DNA of 64,000 nucleotides. It comes from an uncultured Bacteroidales bacterium. Lineage in GTDB: Bacteria > Bacteroidota > Bacteroidia > Bacteroidales > Paludibacteraceae. The notes beneath the pieces were generated by a model. That model searched no databases. It was given only the letters and a program-made list of their open reading frames with translations, and had not been told where the DNA came from. The stretch is taken from contig CASDOZ010000004.1 in the NCBI GenBank assembly GCA_949282265.1, positions 1-64,000 on the forward strand, read 5' to 3'. This document shows, piece by piece, positions 46,901 to 56,331 of this stretch; the stretch's first letter is position 1; each line of letters starts with the position of its first letter. The position numbers and the translations under genes were made by a program.

Positions 46901-47742
46901 ATGCTTATGGAACAAAAGGTACGGTAACGGGGAATTCGAAAGTTGTCGTAGTAGATGGTTATGAAGCACTACAGAAATATCCTGTTGTGCAGGATGCTCA
47001 GACATTTAACTCGCAACCGGCAAATAATTTTGGAAGTGCAGAACAAATTGAATTAAAAGGGATTCCTTCCAATAGGAAAGATTTGTATTTTACTTTTGAA
47101 TTGCCGGAAATAGAACTTGCTGACAAAGAAAGGCTTAAGTTGGGATTATGGCTCAATTCAAAGAAACGATTGGATGAACCAGGTAGTAAGGTTATGCTTG
47201 TACTTGATAAATTTGATACGGATTGGGTTGAAACGGAACTGACATGGCAGTCTCGTCCGGCAGATGCGATAATGCAATCTATTGATACAATCGCGATAAC
47301 AAATGATACTCCTGTTGATGGCTTTATTTATTTTGATATAACACCATTAGCAGAGGATGGGGGGGGGAATTTGAATTGTAAGGTTTCTTTTTTAGATGGT
47401 GAGGAAGCAGCTTCTTTATATATTGCAACAAAGGAAGATGTCGAACAAGAAAAACATCCTCATATAGCGTTGATGACAGAAGCAGAACGTACGGAAATCT
47501 ATCCGGTTCAAAAAGGTGATAACGACGTTGTTTTGACTCCTACCATTGTTTCTGCTTTGTTAAATATACATTCTTCTGGATCGTATGATGAAATAATTAT
47601 ATATAATTCAAACGGTCAAACAATTCGTCGTATGCCATATGCCAGTGTATTAGATCTGTCATTTCTTGCGCGAGGGAGTTATTTTTTAATGTTGATAAAA
47701 GATGGTATGCAACAAGTGGTTCAACAAATAGTAAAAAAATAG
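43936..47742 (+). CDS. Secreted paralogue of the preceding gene with Ig-like, DNRLRE and T9SS-tail modules, copy 2
   Basis: This 1268-aa protein has a Sec signal (ends SSLCAQ, residue ~20) instead of a lipobox. Residues ~20-900 are homologous to the preceding protein (MDRMIDYAM, GAVKNTSAL, PAWRLSEMGL with Trp566, HRGIFTANYAPYLLRIG, IGRYSNFPGYHINTDRTT). It then carries an Ig-like module (~918-1005), a DNRLRE-type module (~1005-1182; WVETELTWQSRPAD is characteristic) and a type A T9SS C-terminal domain (~1190-1268; IIIYNSNGQTIRRM...GSYFLMLIKDG). So the same unknown activity occurs once as a lipoprotein and once as a T9SS-type cargo. A run of nine G at 47359-47367 lies in the DNRLRE part; slippage there would remove the sorting tail. 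Confidence 0.65.
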   Translation: MKKNIVILLLLSVVSSLCAQIHTMLNDRYRLSYDSGTHELEVMELSSQVSRIFSPTFQVVYRSAKPNLSLAEISEDFNYKTVAYNGDTDLFSANAGSFTLCVPESVVIQKDTLVISYQTSDKYIFKAKIFLPQGNEEPVVISDLQNLVAGYFSVGYYGAPEQNIDGVKELFQPLPFIGKRAPQKSYLTPAFLATIPGTFLTVGNITYGVYADPVEFPFAPLPCTLARSPFGVAIRNQYGIGKELKPMVWAPIIGNSDSYMSVPNEKKSFRIRLYVSGETLTSAYEDIACRVFGFGDYRNNDLGSLNTTMDRMIDYAMSTEWGVWKADMKGSSYDTDVEGAVKNTSALPAYAMAFVVDNENIFNERAMPVLEFLLSRENTMFAYSETGGAGGQTATNSLGKPCMNVSEMLSFYSITGNKMDALYELALQNKRGSLLSSEVALKENFSFFRATGESLYRTNLIEGTNKYIEEEITNKPTDFTYVNHSKSSFWSQIAPKFVELYEIYKTTGDIDYLYAAHQAARSYAYFLWMAPRFELSDSVLCNVGNKAPNYRSGTPIFIPEEKAPAWRLSEMGLQCECGGTSTSKHRGIFTANYAPYLLRIGSLVQDSFLLNIGKAGVIGRYSNFPGYHINTDRTTVYEKENFPLRPLSQLTTTTSMHYSHIWTQINLLLDYMVSDVAARTHGKIDFPGYYVQNIVHMQSQVYMQGGEFYGEKGLVLYMPQKFLVVDNKQLNYVTAYGNNKLYIIFTNQSNNDVYSSIVINPNYISIPDNVYKCWEENELIAGGTVKDNLLSVHVGPGGVTAIAVENVIIKPKFQQKILQNTYRNKWSQYYVGNIEVGNSKAVLLNPSDSLTRLFVFSTAPSGELDKFQIDYSIDGQEWHTEIDDAYPFEFTIKIDDANSIDYKITIAGRTSEVYRMERLKPTAVLEGWNSIKRSQGADMYLSFNGESPFDITYTENGNLQSITDIPNASHVFHVAPQYDSRYTLCSVVDAYGTKGTVTGNSKVVVVDGYEALQKYPVVQDAQTFNSQPANNFGSAEQIELKGIPSNRKDLYFTFELPEIELADKERLKLGLWLNSKKRLDEPGSKVMLVLDKFDTDWVETELTWQSRPADAIMQSIDTIAITNDTPVDGFIYFDITPLAEDGGGNLNCKVSFLDGEEAASLYIATKEDVEQEKHPHIALMTEAERTEIYPVQKGDNDVVLTPTIVSALLNIHSSGSYDEIIIYNSNGQTIRRMPYASVLDLSFLARGSYFLMLIKDGMQQVVQQIVKK

Positions 47743-47749
47743 TCGTGTT

Positions 47750-50700
47750 ATGAAAAAGTTGAGTTTTATTATCGTATGTTTTTTTGTTTGTACTTCAACA
47801 TTGCAAAGTTTTGCGGAAACACGAACAATAACAGGACAAGTGGTTGATGAAGAGGATATGGCTATAATAGGAGCCACGGTCGTGACATCAGATGGATCAG
47901 GTACTATTACCGATCTTGATGGCAATTTTAGTTTGAATATTTCGGAAGCGACAAAAACTATTGAGGTGTCGTATATGGGCTATAAAAGCCAAACTTTGAA
48001 AGTCGGAGACAAAACTGTGTTTTTCGTGAGGTTGGAAGCGGATGTCCATACATTGCAGGAAGTTGTTGCAGTGGGATATGGAACGCAGAAAAAAATTAAT
48101 TTGACGGGTTCTATAGAAAATGTGGATATGCGTACATTGGAGAATAGGGCTTTGACTAATGCGAGTATGGCTTTGCAAGGTCAAGTATCTGGTGTTATGG
48201 TTGTTCAAGGATCTGGACAAGCAGGTGGCGACCAAGCTCAAATACGTATACGAGGCATATCTTCTATGGAAAATAACAATAGCCCATTAGTAATAATTGA
48301 TGGAATGGAAGGGGATATTAATGATGTGGACCCAAAAGATATTGAGTCAATGACAGTTATGAAGGATGCTTCGTCAGCAGCTATTTATGGAAATAAGGCA
48401 GCCTCCGGTGTTGTCTTAATTACAACAAAACGAGGTAGGGGAGATGTGTTTCAAGTTGACTATTCATTTATGCAATCCTTACAAGAACCAACTCGGTTGC
48501 CTGAGATTGTAAATGCAAAAGAATACATCACATTATGGAATGAAGCTAATATAAATGATGGTACGGTACCGCGTTATGATTTGGACAAGGAATTTGCTGC
48601 TTATGATGAAGGGACGAAGGCATCGATAAATTGGTATGATGTATATTTTAAAAGGGCACCGATGCAAAAACATCATATCAATATTATGTTGAGTTCAGGA
48701 AATTTGAATACTTCAACATCTTTCAGCTATTTGAAGCAAGATGGTATGTTGTATGGGACAGGTTATAACAAATTTAATTATCGTACGAATATAGGTGCAA
48801 TGACAAAAAATAAGAAAATCAAGTTAGACATGCATATTTCTGGTTATCGTGACAATACGGAAGACAATACGAGTGCCAGTCAATATGTATTGAATAAAGT
48901 GAACAGTTCCCCTCCTTTTGCACCGTATGTGACGGAAGCATCTGATCCGTCAAATCCATTCACATACATAAAAAAGGAAACTGCAGATGGGGTTATATAT
49001 AGTGGATATGCAAATTATATAGGATATAAAGAATTGGGAGGCGGCAAAAATACGATAAAAAACCGAATTAATAATAATTATATTCTGACTTATGAGCCGA
49101 TTAAGGGATTGAGTATAGAAGCTAGATATGGATTTTATTTCTTATCTAACAGTATGAGTAATTTTTTGCCGGTTACAACTTTACAGAGTGATATTAATAG
49201 TGAAGCAGGGGGGGCATTATCATCTTCCCGTGCCGAATTGACAGAAAGTAGGACGGAAACTTTCTTTCAGAATTTCCAAGCAGTCGCTAAATTTGAGAAG
49301 ACATTTGCAGAATCCCATAAATTGAATCTTTTGGCAGGAACGTCACTGGAAGACCAGTCGACAGCTTTGATATCGACAAAAGTAACAAATTTTGTAACCA
49401 ATGTGGGTGTTTTGGATTTTGGCGAAGATCCTGTTAATCCGACAGGAACCATATCAGAACGTCGTTCGTTATCATTCTTTGGCCGGCTTAATTATAATTA
49501 TAAGGAACGGTATTTAGTAGAAGCGAACTTACGTTATGATGGTTCTTCCCGATTCTTGAAAGGGCATCGTTGGGGAGCATTTCCATCTTTCTCTATTGGT
49601 TGGCGCACATCTCAGGAGGATTTTTTTGCTCCCCTTTTGCCAGTCGTATCTAATTTGAAAATACGTGCGTCATATGGTTTATTGGGTAATGAAAACATTT
49701 ATACGTATTATGCAGGCTATAATCAATTAAAGAGCGATGTTAGTTATTCATTTGAAGATAAGGTATATAATGCTATTCGTTTGTATTCATTTGCAGATAA
49801 AAATACAACATGGGAAAAAACAGAACAAGCTAATCTTGGATTAGATATGAGTTTGTTTTCCAGATTAAATCTTACGTTTGATGTCTATCGAAAACGGACC
49901 TATGATATATTAGCCAGAGTTCAGGTTACGAATATTATTGGTACGGATGTATTGCCATATCAAAATATTGGAGAAATGTTAAATGAGGGTTGGGAGTTGA
50001 GTTTGAATTATAATGATAATTTTTGGAATGATTTTCAAATATATGCGAATATGAATATTTCCGGACAGCGTAATGAATTGTTGAGTTTGAAAAACACTTC
50101 CCAAGATTATGTGTTCAATTCTGTTTCGAGTTCTTTTTTTGAGGGCTATAATATGATTATTACCAAAGTGGGGGAATCTTATGGATCTTATTATGGTTAT
50201 GAGGTAGAGCGTATATTCCAAGTGGATGATTTTACGTGGCAGAATAATAGCGACCCAACTATCAGTCATGCAAACCGCGAGTATGTCCTGAAACCGGGAA
50301 TAGCGACCCAATCGGAAAATCCACGACCGGGTGATCTGAAATTTAAAGATTTGACTCCGGATGGAATTATCAATGACAAAGACCGTACAATTATAGGTAA
50401 ACAACTACCGGATTTGATGTATTCTTTCAATGTGGGTCTTAGTTGGAAAGGAATTGATGTTTCATGTTTCTTTCAAGGCGTTATGGGAGGTGATGTTTAT
50501 ACAGGAGGATATCTGGTATCGCCATTTTATAATAGTGCTCCATTGTTAAAATCATATTTGACGGATCGTTGGACTTATGAAAATCCAAGTACGGAATATC
50601 AAAGGGTTTACATAGACAAAACCAAACAAAAAATTGTGTCAGATTATTATGTACAAGATGCATCATATTTGCGTCTTAAAAACATAGAATTGGGTTATAC

Positions 50701-50884
50701 TTTCCCTAAAAAGTGGATGGAAAAAGTGAGGCTTACAAAATTAAAGATATATGGAAGCGTGCAAAATGCTTTTTTATGGAGTAAAGCAAAATCTTTTGAC
50801 CCGGAAAAACTTGGTAATGTGGTTAGTTCTGATTTCCACCCGCAAGCGCGTATATATTCAATTGGACTTAATGTTGTATTTTAA
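47750..50884 (+). CDS. SusC-like TonB-dependent outer-membrane transporter
   Basis: This 1044-aa protein has a signal peptide (ends SFAE, ~24), then a carboxypeptidase D regulatory-like domain (TITGQVVDEEDMAIIGATV ... IEVSYMGYKSQTL), a TonB-box region (LQEVVAVGYGTQKK), a plug domain (QIRIRGISSMENNNSPLVII; DASSAAIYGNKAASGVVLIT) and a 22-strand barrel ending in aromatic-rich RIYSIGLNVVF. It imports oligosaccharides across the outer membrane, powered by TonB, with the SusD gene 12 nt downstream acting as lid. It lacks an N-terminal STN domain, so no anti-sigma coupling is expected; control here is by the LacI-type protein. Confidence 0.96.
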   Translation: MKKLSFIIVCFFVCTSTLQSFAETRTITGQVVDEEDMAIIGATVVTSDGSGTITDLDGNFSLNISEATKTIEVSYMGYKSQTLKVGDKTVFFVRLEADVHTLQEVVAVGYGTQKKINLTGSIENVDMRTLENRALTNASMALQGQVSGVMVVQGSGQAGGDQAQIRIRGISSMENNNSPLVIIDGMEGDINDVDPKDIESMTVMKDASSAAIYGNKAASGVVLITTKRGRGDVFQVDYSFMQSLQEPTRLPEIVNAKEYITLWNEANINDGTVPRYDLDKEFAAYDEGTKASINWYDVYFKRAPMQKHHINIMLSSGNLNTSTSFSYLKQDGMLYGTGYNKFNYRTNIGAMTKNKKIKLDMHISGYRDNTEDNTSASQYVLNKVNSSPPFAPYVTEASDPSNPFTYIKKETADGVIYSGYANYIGYKELGGGKNTIKNRINNNYILTYEPIKGLSIEARYGFYFLSNSMSNFLPVTTLQSDINSEAGGALSSSRAELTESRTETFFQNFQAVAKFEKTFAESHKLNLLAGTSLEDQSTALISTKVTNFVTNVGVLDFGEDPVNPTGTISERRSLSFFGRLNYNYKERYLVEANLRYDGSSRFLKGHRWGAFPSFSIGWRTSQEDFFAPLLPVVSNLKIRASYGLLGNENIYTYYAGYNQLKSDVSYSFEDKVYNAIRLYSFADKNTTWEKTEQANLGLDMSLFSRLNLTFDVYRKRTYDILARVQVTNIIGTDVLPYQNIGEMLNEGWELSLNYNDNFWNDFQIYANMNISGQRNELLSLKNTSQDYVFNSVSSSFFEGYNMIITKVGESYGSYYGYEVERIFQVDDFTWQNNSDPTISHANREYVLKPGIATQSENPRPGDLKFKDLTPDGIINDKDRTIIGKQLPDLMYSFNVGLSWKGIDVSCFFQGVMGGDVYTGGYLVSPFYNSAPLLKSYLTDRWTYENPSTEYQRVYIDKTKQKIVSDYYVQDASYLRLKNIELGYTFPKKWMEKVRLTKLKIYGSVQNAFLWSKAKSFDPEKLGNVVSSDFHPQARIYSIGLNVVF

Positions 50885-50896
50885 AAATTGGTCAAT

Positions 50897-52465
50897 ATGA
50901 AAAAGTTGGTTTATATTACAGCAATAATGATATCTTGTGTGTCTTGTGAAGATTTTCTGGATCTTCAACCTAAAGACAGTTTGACACCTGAAAATTATTA
51001 CAATACGGCATCGGAAGTAGAGAAGGCTTTGAATGGGGTGTACCATGTTTTGATTTTACAAGGTGGTGCGGATTTTATTTTGAACGCAGAAGTAATGACA
51101 GATAATTGTGTTTATAGTTCGGCGAGTGGTTCAGAATGGTTGGCCTTTACAAAAGGGACATTAAATCCGAGTACATCATACGTTGCGACCAAGTGGGAAA
51201 ATAATTACAAAGGTATAGCTCGTGCAAATCTTGTTATTGAAAATTTGAATCATAAAGAATCCATGATTATTTCTGAAAGTGATCGTCAACGTTTTCTTGG
51301 TGAAGCCCATTTTCTACGTGCATATTTTTATGCAGACTTGCTTAATTTCTATGGTGGCGTTCCAATTGTTATGTCAACATTGGACAATATAAAAGATTAT
51401 AATTTGCCAAGATCCGCACCCGAATTGGTGTTGGATACCATATTGTATGATGTGAATATAGCCATTGAGAATTTGAAAGAAGAAGCACCTGCCAATAATC
51501 TTGGGCGAGCTACTAAAGGGGCGGCATTATTTTTAAAAGCAAGAGTTTTGTTGTTTAATGAACGGTATATGGAATCATATACCGCATTACAAACTTTAAA
51601 TCAATTGGAAATATATGAATTGTTACCTAATTATGCAGACATCTTTGCTCCTGACAATGAAAATAATCAAGAAGTGATTTTCGATATCCAATATGCAGAT
51701 GCAAATAATACATACTCATCATATCCATTTTATTCGTATATAAAAGAATGGAGTGGAGGATATGTTCCAACTGTTTCATTGGCAGAGGATTTTTATGATT
51801 TACGAGGTGGTAAGGTTGAATTTCCGCCTAAAAAATTTGGAGATTTCTTCAAAAATAGGGATAAGCGTATGTCAGTAACATTGACACTTCCTTTGGATAA
51901 TTGGGGAGATGGTATTTATATTCCAAAAAGTTCGGATAAGAAATACTATAATTCATGCATGAAAGTGAATAAATATTTTGTATATAGTGATTTGACCAAC
52001 TCAAATAAGCGTTCTACATTGAATATTATTCTTTTCCGTTATGCAGATGCCAAATTGATGCAGGCTGAATGTATTATAGAAGATGATAATTTGTTTGCCG
52101 ATAAAAAACGCGAGGCCATTACGCTATTGGATGAAGTAAGGAACCGCGCAGGGCTTCCTGCTATAGAACAGGTTATCGCAAATCCTTCACGTGAAGAATT
52201 ACGGGAAATATTGCGTAGGGAGCGTCGGTGCGAATTGGCATTTGAAAATTCGCGATTGAATGATATTCGTCGTTGGAAGATAGCGGAAGAAGTAATGTGT
52301 GCGGATGCGTTGGGATATGATCCGGAAGCCTATGAGGCTGGTACATGGGAAACATATCCGATAGAGACCAATCGTTTGTTTTTACCGCATCAATATTTGT
52401 GGCCGATTCCCCAATCAGAAATGGATGCCAATACTGGTATTGATACAAATAATCCAGGATATTGA
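50897..52465 (+). CDS. SusD/RagB-family glycan-binding lipoprotein
   Basis: This 522-aa protein has a lipoprotein signal (lipobox CVSC, Cys17) followed by the classic SusD start CEDFLDLQPKDSLTPENYYNT. The helical TPR-like part (RQRFLGEAHFLRAYFYADLLNFYGGVP) and the C-terminal RRERRCELAFENSRLNDIRRW are family signatures. The final segment LFLPHQYLWPIPQSEMDAN is also conserved. It forms the substrate-capturing lid on the upstream SusC-like transporter. ATG 50897 is chosen over the TTG at 50888 because it starts the signal peptide. Confidence 0.95.
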   Translation: MKKLVYITAIMISCVSCEDFLDLQPKDSLTPENYYNTASEVEKALNGVYHVLILQGGADFILNAEVMTDNCVYSSASGSEWLAFTKGTLNPSTSYVATKWENNYKGIARANLVIENLNHKESMIISESDRQRFLGEAHFLRAYFYADLLNFYGGVPIVMSTLDNIKDYNLPRSAPELVLDTILYDVNIAIENLKEEAPANNLGRATKGAALFLKARVLLFNERYMESYTALQTLNQLEIYELLPNYADIFAPDNENNQEVIFDIQYADANNTYSSYPFYSYIKEWSGGYVPTVSLAEDFYDLRGGKVEFPPKKFGDFFKNRDKRMSVTLTLPLDNWGDGIYIPKSSDKKYYNSCMKVNKYFVYSDLTNSNKRSTLNIILFRYADAKLMQAECIIEDDNLFADKKREAITLLDEVRNRAGLPAIEQVIANPSREELREILRRERRCELAFENSRLNDIRRWKIAEEVMCADALGYDPEAYEAGTWETYPIETNRLFLPHQYLWPIPQSEMDANTGIDTNNPGY

Positions 52466-52508
52466 CTAGTATCATATAAAATAATGTTTAACTTTAAATT
52501 ATGGTCTT

Positions 52509-55500
52509 ATGAAAACAAGTTATTTTTTAGCAGCAGGTTTGGCTATGCTAATTAGTGTTGGTGCAGTTGCGCAAACTCCAAAAGACACGTTGAAGACATG
52601 TTATGATAATTTTTTAGAGTATCAAGTACAAGGAGCTAATAATGAGAATGCCGGCTATATGCGTTTGGCATTGAAATCAGGTTACTTTCGTTACGGTTTA
52701 GTAGCTTTTGATATGTCTAAAATGTCATCTATCAGAGATAAGGTGGAACTTGCTTTGTATGTGTATAGTTCGACATCTGATGATTTCTTTAAGGGTACTG
52801 TTCAGGATACTTATCCAATAGGTGTTTATGGTTTGAAACGCAATCCGACTTTACCTACTTCATATGGTAGATTTGTTGGAACCTCAACAGATGATCCTGC
52901 CGGCGACGGGTTTAGTATAATAGGATCATATCCTAAAAAATTGGCAGAAGAGGATGCTGATTTTCTGGGTGAAGTGGTTGTCCAGAAAGCGGATCAAGAT
53001 AGTTATGTCAAGGTGGATGTGTCCGATTTTGTTAATAAACACATAAATAGTAATGATACGATATTTTTCTTTTTAACTTCTAATGCAACGGTTGCTGATA
53101 AGGTCTCGCTTTACATAAAGACAATGGAGGAAGGCAATAACGTGGCTCCCCGGTTATATTTGTATGATGAGCAGCCAATTGCATTAATGCAAGGAGGACG
53201 GGATATCTTTGTTGGGGAAAAAGATTCTGTTTTTGTCTTTTTTCCGGCAACAGCACAGCCTCCATTTTCGATAACTTATACAGAAGGCGATAAACCAGTT
53301 CAAGTTAATGGTATTCAATCTATGAAGTATGGTTTTGAAGTCGCTCCTCAAACAGACATTACCTATACCTTGACACATGCAGAGGATGCAAATGGAGAAT
53401 TAAGTATTAGTGGTTCCGCTTCTTTTGTTATTAAAACGCCAACTGCTGTTATAAGTGGAAAAAATAAAATATATACAGGTTCGTCATCGAGTCTTAAAAT
53501 TGATTTTCAAGGGATTCCTCCATTTTCATTTTCGATGGAAGATGATAAAGGGAATATTATTTCCCAAACAAACATATTAACAAGCTCATACGTGTTGACT
53601 GTATCGCCTGAGAATACATTTACATATACTTTGTTGTCGGCTTCTGATGCTAATAATACTAATATAGTTACAAGTGGGGATGCACAAATTGTTGTTATGG
53701 ATATTCCAGAACCAATGTTAGGTGAAAACTCTGATCAATGGAGCATTGTGTATGGTGAAGAATTTGGAGCAGCCGAACTACAATCGACTGATTGGTCCAT
53801 AACAAAAGGACAACCGGAAGTTGAAGATGATGAATTACGGTTGTATATTACTAATGATGGAACGACAAATGTCGCTGCGCAAGTAAAATATGCGCATGTT
53901 TTACCGACGAATACTGATTTGTATTTGGAAACAAAAATAAAACCGATAAATGCATCAGGTGTTAGCAGCACAATGTTTACACAAACTTATGATGCATCGC
54001 TAAGTTCAATGTACAAGAATCGATATGGGATGACTTTTCCTGAGATACGTTATGTTGGAGATAAGTTATATAACTTGTACTATGCTTTGGATGATTGGAA
54101 AACCAATTATTATATTAAGGATATAGATCCCGATTTAGACTATTATAGTGTAAAAGATTCTTTGTTAGCTCAAACAATTGATGGCTATGCTGTCTTTGGG
54201 GTTGAAATTCGAAAGCAGGAAATAATTTATTATTTAAATGGAATTGAGGTTAAACGTGCCAGCAATATGTATGGCTATAATTCAGGTACGAAGTTTATTG
54301 ATGCATTGACCGCTATAGGATCTGCATATCAGGACGTTGCCCAGAATGCCTATGGGTATTATGAACAAGAAGACTGGAATTTTCTTGGGGGATATACGGG
54401 AGATCAAATGGCTTATATAATGGGGGTAACCATAGATAACACCTTGTTTGATGAAAATGCTGTCGGGCAGTATGCGGCGGTTGATTATTTTCGTATATAT
54501 AAGCTGAAATCAGAAATTAATACGACTCCTGAAGTGGATATTGTTTTTGATGATGATTTGCATTTGGAAATTAGCGGCGATGCCGTTAAGGATAATGGGG
54601 TTATCGCTGTTAATGAGGGTAGTGCAAAATTTGATTTGGGAAAGAATTTTGATGTTGGACAAGATGCATGTTATTATTTTTCGACTATAGTAAATAAAGA
54701 TGAGGATGGTGAGTTTACTATTTCACTTTGTGATGCAGCTAATGAGATTTTAGCAGGATCAGTAATTGATAATTACAATCAACTGAAAACAGGATTTGGC
54801 AGTAACAAACTGTATTATGCTTCTACGGTAAGTGCAGAGCCAGTTGGCAAAAAAAATACTTATTACAAGAATAACGAGGTTTATTTATTGGTCGGACGTA
54901 TTGAAACATCTGCAGAATCCGATGATTATATGAGTCTTTCATTATTCCCGATAATGGATGAAATATCGGAACCCTACTTTTATCCAAATATATCAGGAGA
55001 TTATGGCCATACGAGCCTTAATAATGGTTGGGATTTGAATTATAAGTATGAAATAGGCACAGGGACGATTTCAAAGATTCAACTCGAAAGTAAACGTGCT
55101 ACAACTTTTGTACAAAAATATTTGTTAGGAACCAGTTTCAAGAGTGTTTTACCTAAGGAAAGCTTCGTGACTTTTGCTCCGCAGATGTATTATATAGCTA
55201 AGGGTGAAAACATTGATATTGAAATTTTATTGAAGGGAGAAGCTCCATGGACAATAACTTATACAGATGGTAGTGAAATATATACGATAAAAGATATTAC
55301 GACGCCAACGTTTAAATTAGCTGTAGCCCCGGAGCAAACTACACATTATGAGTTATTGTCGCTTGTTGATGGAAATGGGAACGATGGAATCGCTTTTGGA
55401 GAACTTACAGTGAAAGTTAAATCAGAAGATGCCGTTAGTTTATATCCATACTATGATTCGTTTGTTCGTGCGGATCAGCCAAATGTAACATACGCAAATG

Positions 55501-56234
55501 AAATTACGGGAGAAGTGAAGCAAGATGCCGTATATCATAGGGATGCTTATTTGAGCTTTGATATTTCTGAGTATGACACGACTGATTCTATCGATGTAGC
55601 TTCTTTGTCATTGTTCTTTTTGTCGAATGATAAAGGTGCTGAGGCCGGATTGAGTTTATATTCCGTTGAAGATGGCATGCCTGGCGATATTATTGATTTG
55701 TGTTGGGCGAATCGGCCAGATGATGTGAACATGAAATTCTTAAGTGAAATAACTGTCCAGAATCCCGGATTTTATGGAGTAAGAGGTAATTGGGATGTCG
55801 CAAAATTTATTAATGAAAAATTGCGCAGTGGGGCAGGAACAGTAGATTTTTGCATAAAATTGACCAGTGGTAATACCAGTGCTTTGCTGAAGTGGCGTCA
55901 ATATGCTCCGGATTCTTTAGAGCTGGCTTCTCAATTTCCAATGTTGGAGTTGGATCCATATCATGAGCCTACCGCTATCAGTTCAGTTATAAGAGATAGA
56001 GACATTGTCGGAATTAGCCCTAATCCGGTAATGGATGGATATTTCGATATTAATTCGACAGGGCAGTTGATTGGTAATTTTACTGTACGTGTATATTCGA
56101 TTAGTGGAGAATTGATTTCTATACCAGAAGTAAATCATTGTCGAGTTCAAATAGGTAATATGCCGAAAGGTATTTATATGGTGGAAATCAAGGACGAAAT
56201 TATGCGATATTATGCAAAATTGATAGTTCAGTAG
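52509..56234 (+). CDS. Multidomain surface protein with a catalytically degenerate GH16-like domain
   Basis: This 1241-aa protein has a Sec signal (ends VGAVAQ, ~22), then a DNRLRE-type module (~25-225), two Ig-like modules (~225-400), a GH16-fold domain (~405-670), a LamG-like module with a YLLVGRI motif (~680-880), a third Ig-like module (~895-975), a second DNRLRE module (~975-1150) and a type A T9SS tail (~1168-1241; SPNPVMDGYFDI...GIYMVEIKDE). The GH16 region aligns with the next gene (shared NRY, DWKT and QxDWxxxGG blocks), but the catalytic ExDxxE is here G507-M-T509-F-P-E512. The nucleophile Glu and helper Asp are lost; only the acid/base Glu remains. A binding, not hydrolytic, role is inferred. 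Its place right after SusD is that of surface glycan-binding proteins. Confidence 0.75.
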   Translation: MKTSYFLAAGLAMLISVGAVAQTPKDTLKTCYDNFLEYQVQGANNENAGYMRLALKSGYFRYGLVAFDMSKMSSIRDKVELALYVYSSTSDDFFKGTVQDTYPIGVYGLKRNPTLPTSYGRFVGTSTDDPAGDGFSIIGSYPKKLAEEDADFLGEVVVQKADQDSYVKVDVSDFVNKHINSNDTIFFFLTSNATVADKVSLYIKTMEEGNNVAPRLYLYDEQPIALMQGGRDIFVGEKDSVFVFFPATAQPPFSITYTEGDKPVQVNGIQSMKYGFEVAPQTDITYTLTHAEDANGELSISGSASFVIKTPTAVISGKNKIYTGSSSSLKIDFQGIPPFSFSMEDDKGNIISQTNILTSSYVLTVSPENTFTYTLLSASDANNTNIVTSGDAQIVVMDIPEPMLGENSDQWSIVYGEEFGAAELQSTDWSITKGQPEVEDDELRLYITNDGTTNVAAQVKYAHVLPTNTDLYLETKIKPINASGVSSTMFTQTYDASLSSMYKNRYGMTFPEIRYVGDKLYNLYYALDDWKTNYYIKDIDPDLDYYSVKDSLLAQTIDGYAVFGVEIRKQEIIYYLNGIEVKRASNMYGYNSGTKFIDALTAIGSAYQDVAQNAYGYYEQEDWNFLGGYTGDQMAYIMGVTIDNTLFDENAVGQYAAVDYFRIYKLKSEINTTPEVDIVFDDDLHLEISGDAVKDNGVIAVNEGSAKFDLGKNFDVGQDACYYFSTIVNKDEDGEFTISLCDAANEILAGSVIDNYNQLKTGFGSNKLYYASTVSAEPVGKKNTYYKNNEVYLLVGRIETSAESDDYMSLSLFPIMDEISEPYFYPNISGDYGHTSLNNGWDLNYKYEIGTGTISKIQLESKRATTFVQKYLLGTSFKSVLPKESFVTFAPQMYYIAKGENIDIEILLKGEAPWTITYTDGSEIYTIKDITTPTFKLAVAPEQTTHYELLSLVDGNGNDGIAFGELTVKVKSEDAVSLYPYYDSFVRADQPNVTYANEITGEVKQDAVYHRDAYLSFDISEYDTTDSIDVASLSLFFLSNDKGAEAGLSLYSVEDGMPGDIIDLCWANRPDDVNMKFLSEITVQNPGFYGVRGNWDVAKFINEKLRSGAGTVDFCIKLTSGNTSALLKWRQYAPDSLELASQFPMLELDPYHEPTAISSVIRDRDIVGISPNPVMDGYFDINSTGQLIGNFTVRVYSISGELISIPEVNHCRVQIGNMPKGIYMVEIKDEIMRYYAKLIVQ

Positions 56235-56271
56235 TTGGTTGTGTTGTTTTTTTAATGGGAATGATACAGGG

Positions 56272-56299
56272 TTGCACGATGATTATTTCCATTGTGCAA
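56272..56299. other. Hairpin between the two GH16-type genes
   Basis: A 9-bp inverted repeat (TTGCACGAT with ATTGTGCAA, one G.U) with a 10-nt loop lies in the 97-nt gap. No T-tract follows, so it is not a standard terminator; it may shape mRNA processing or expression differences within the operon. Confidence 0.35.
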
Positions 56300-56331
56300 T
56301 TCTGTAACATTTCTGGGTTTATATACGAGAT

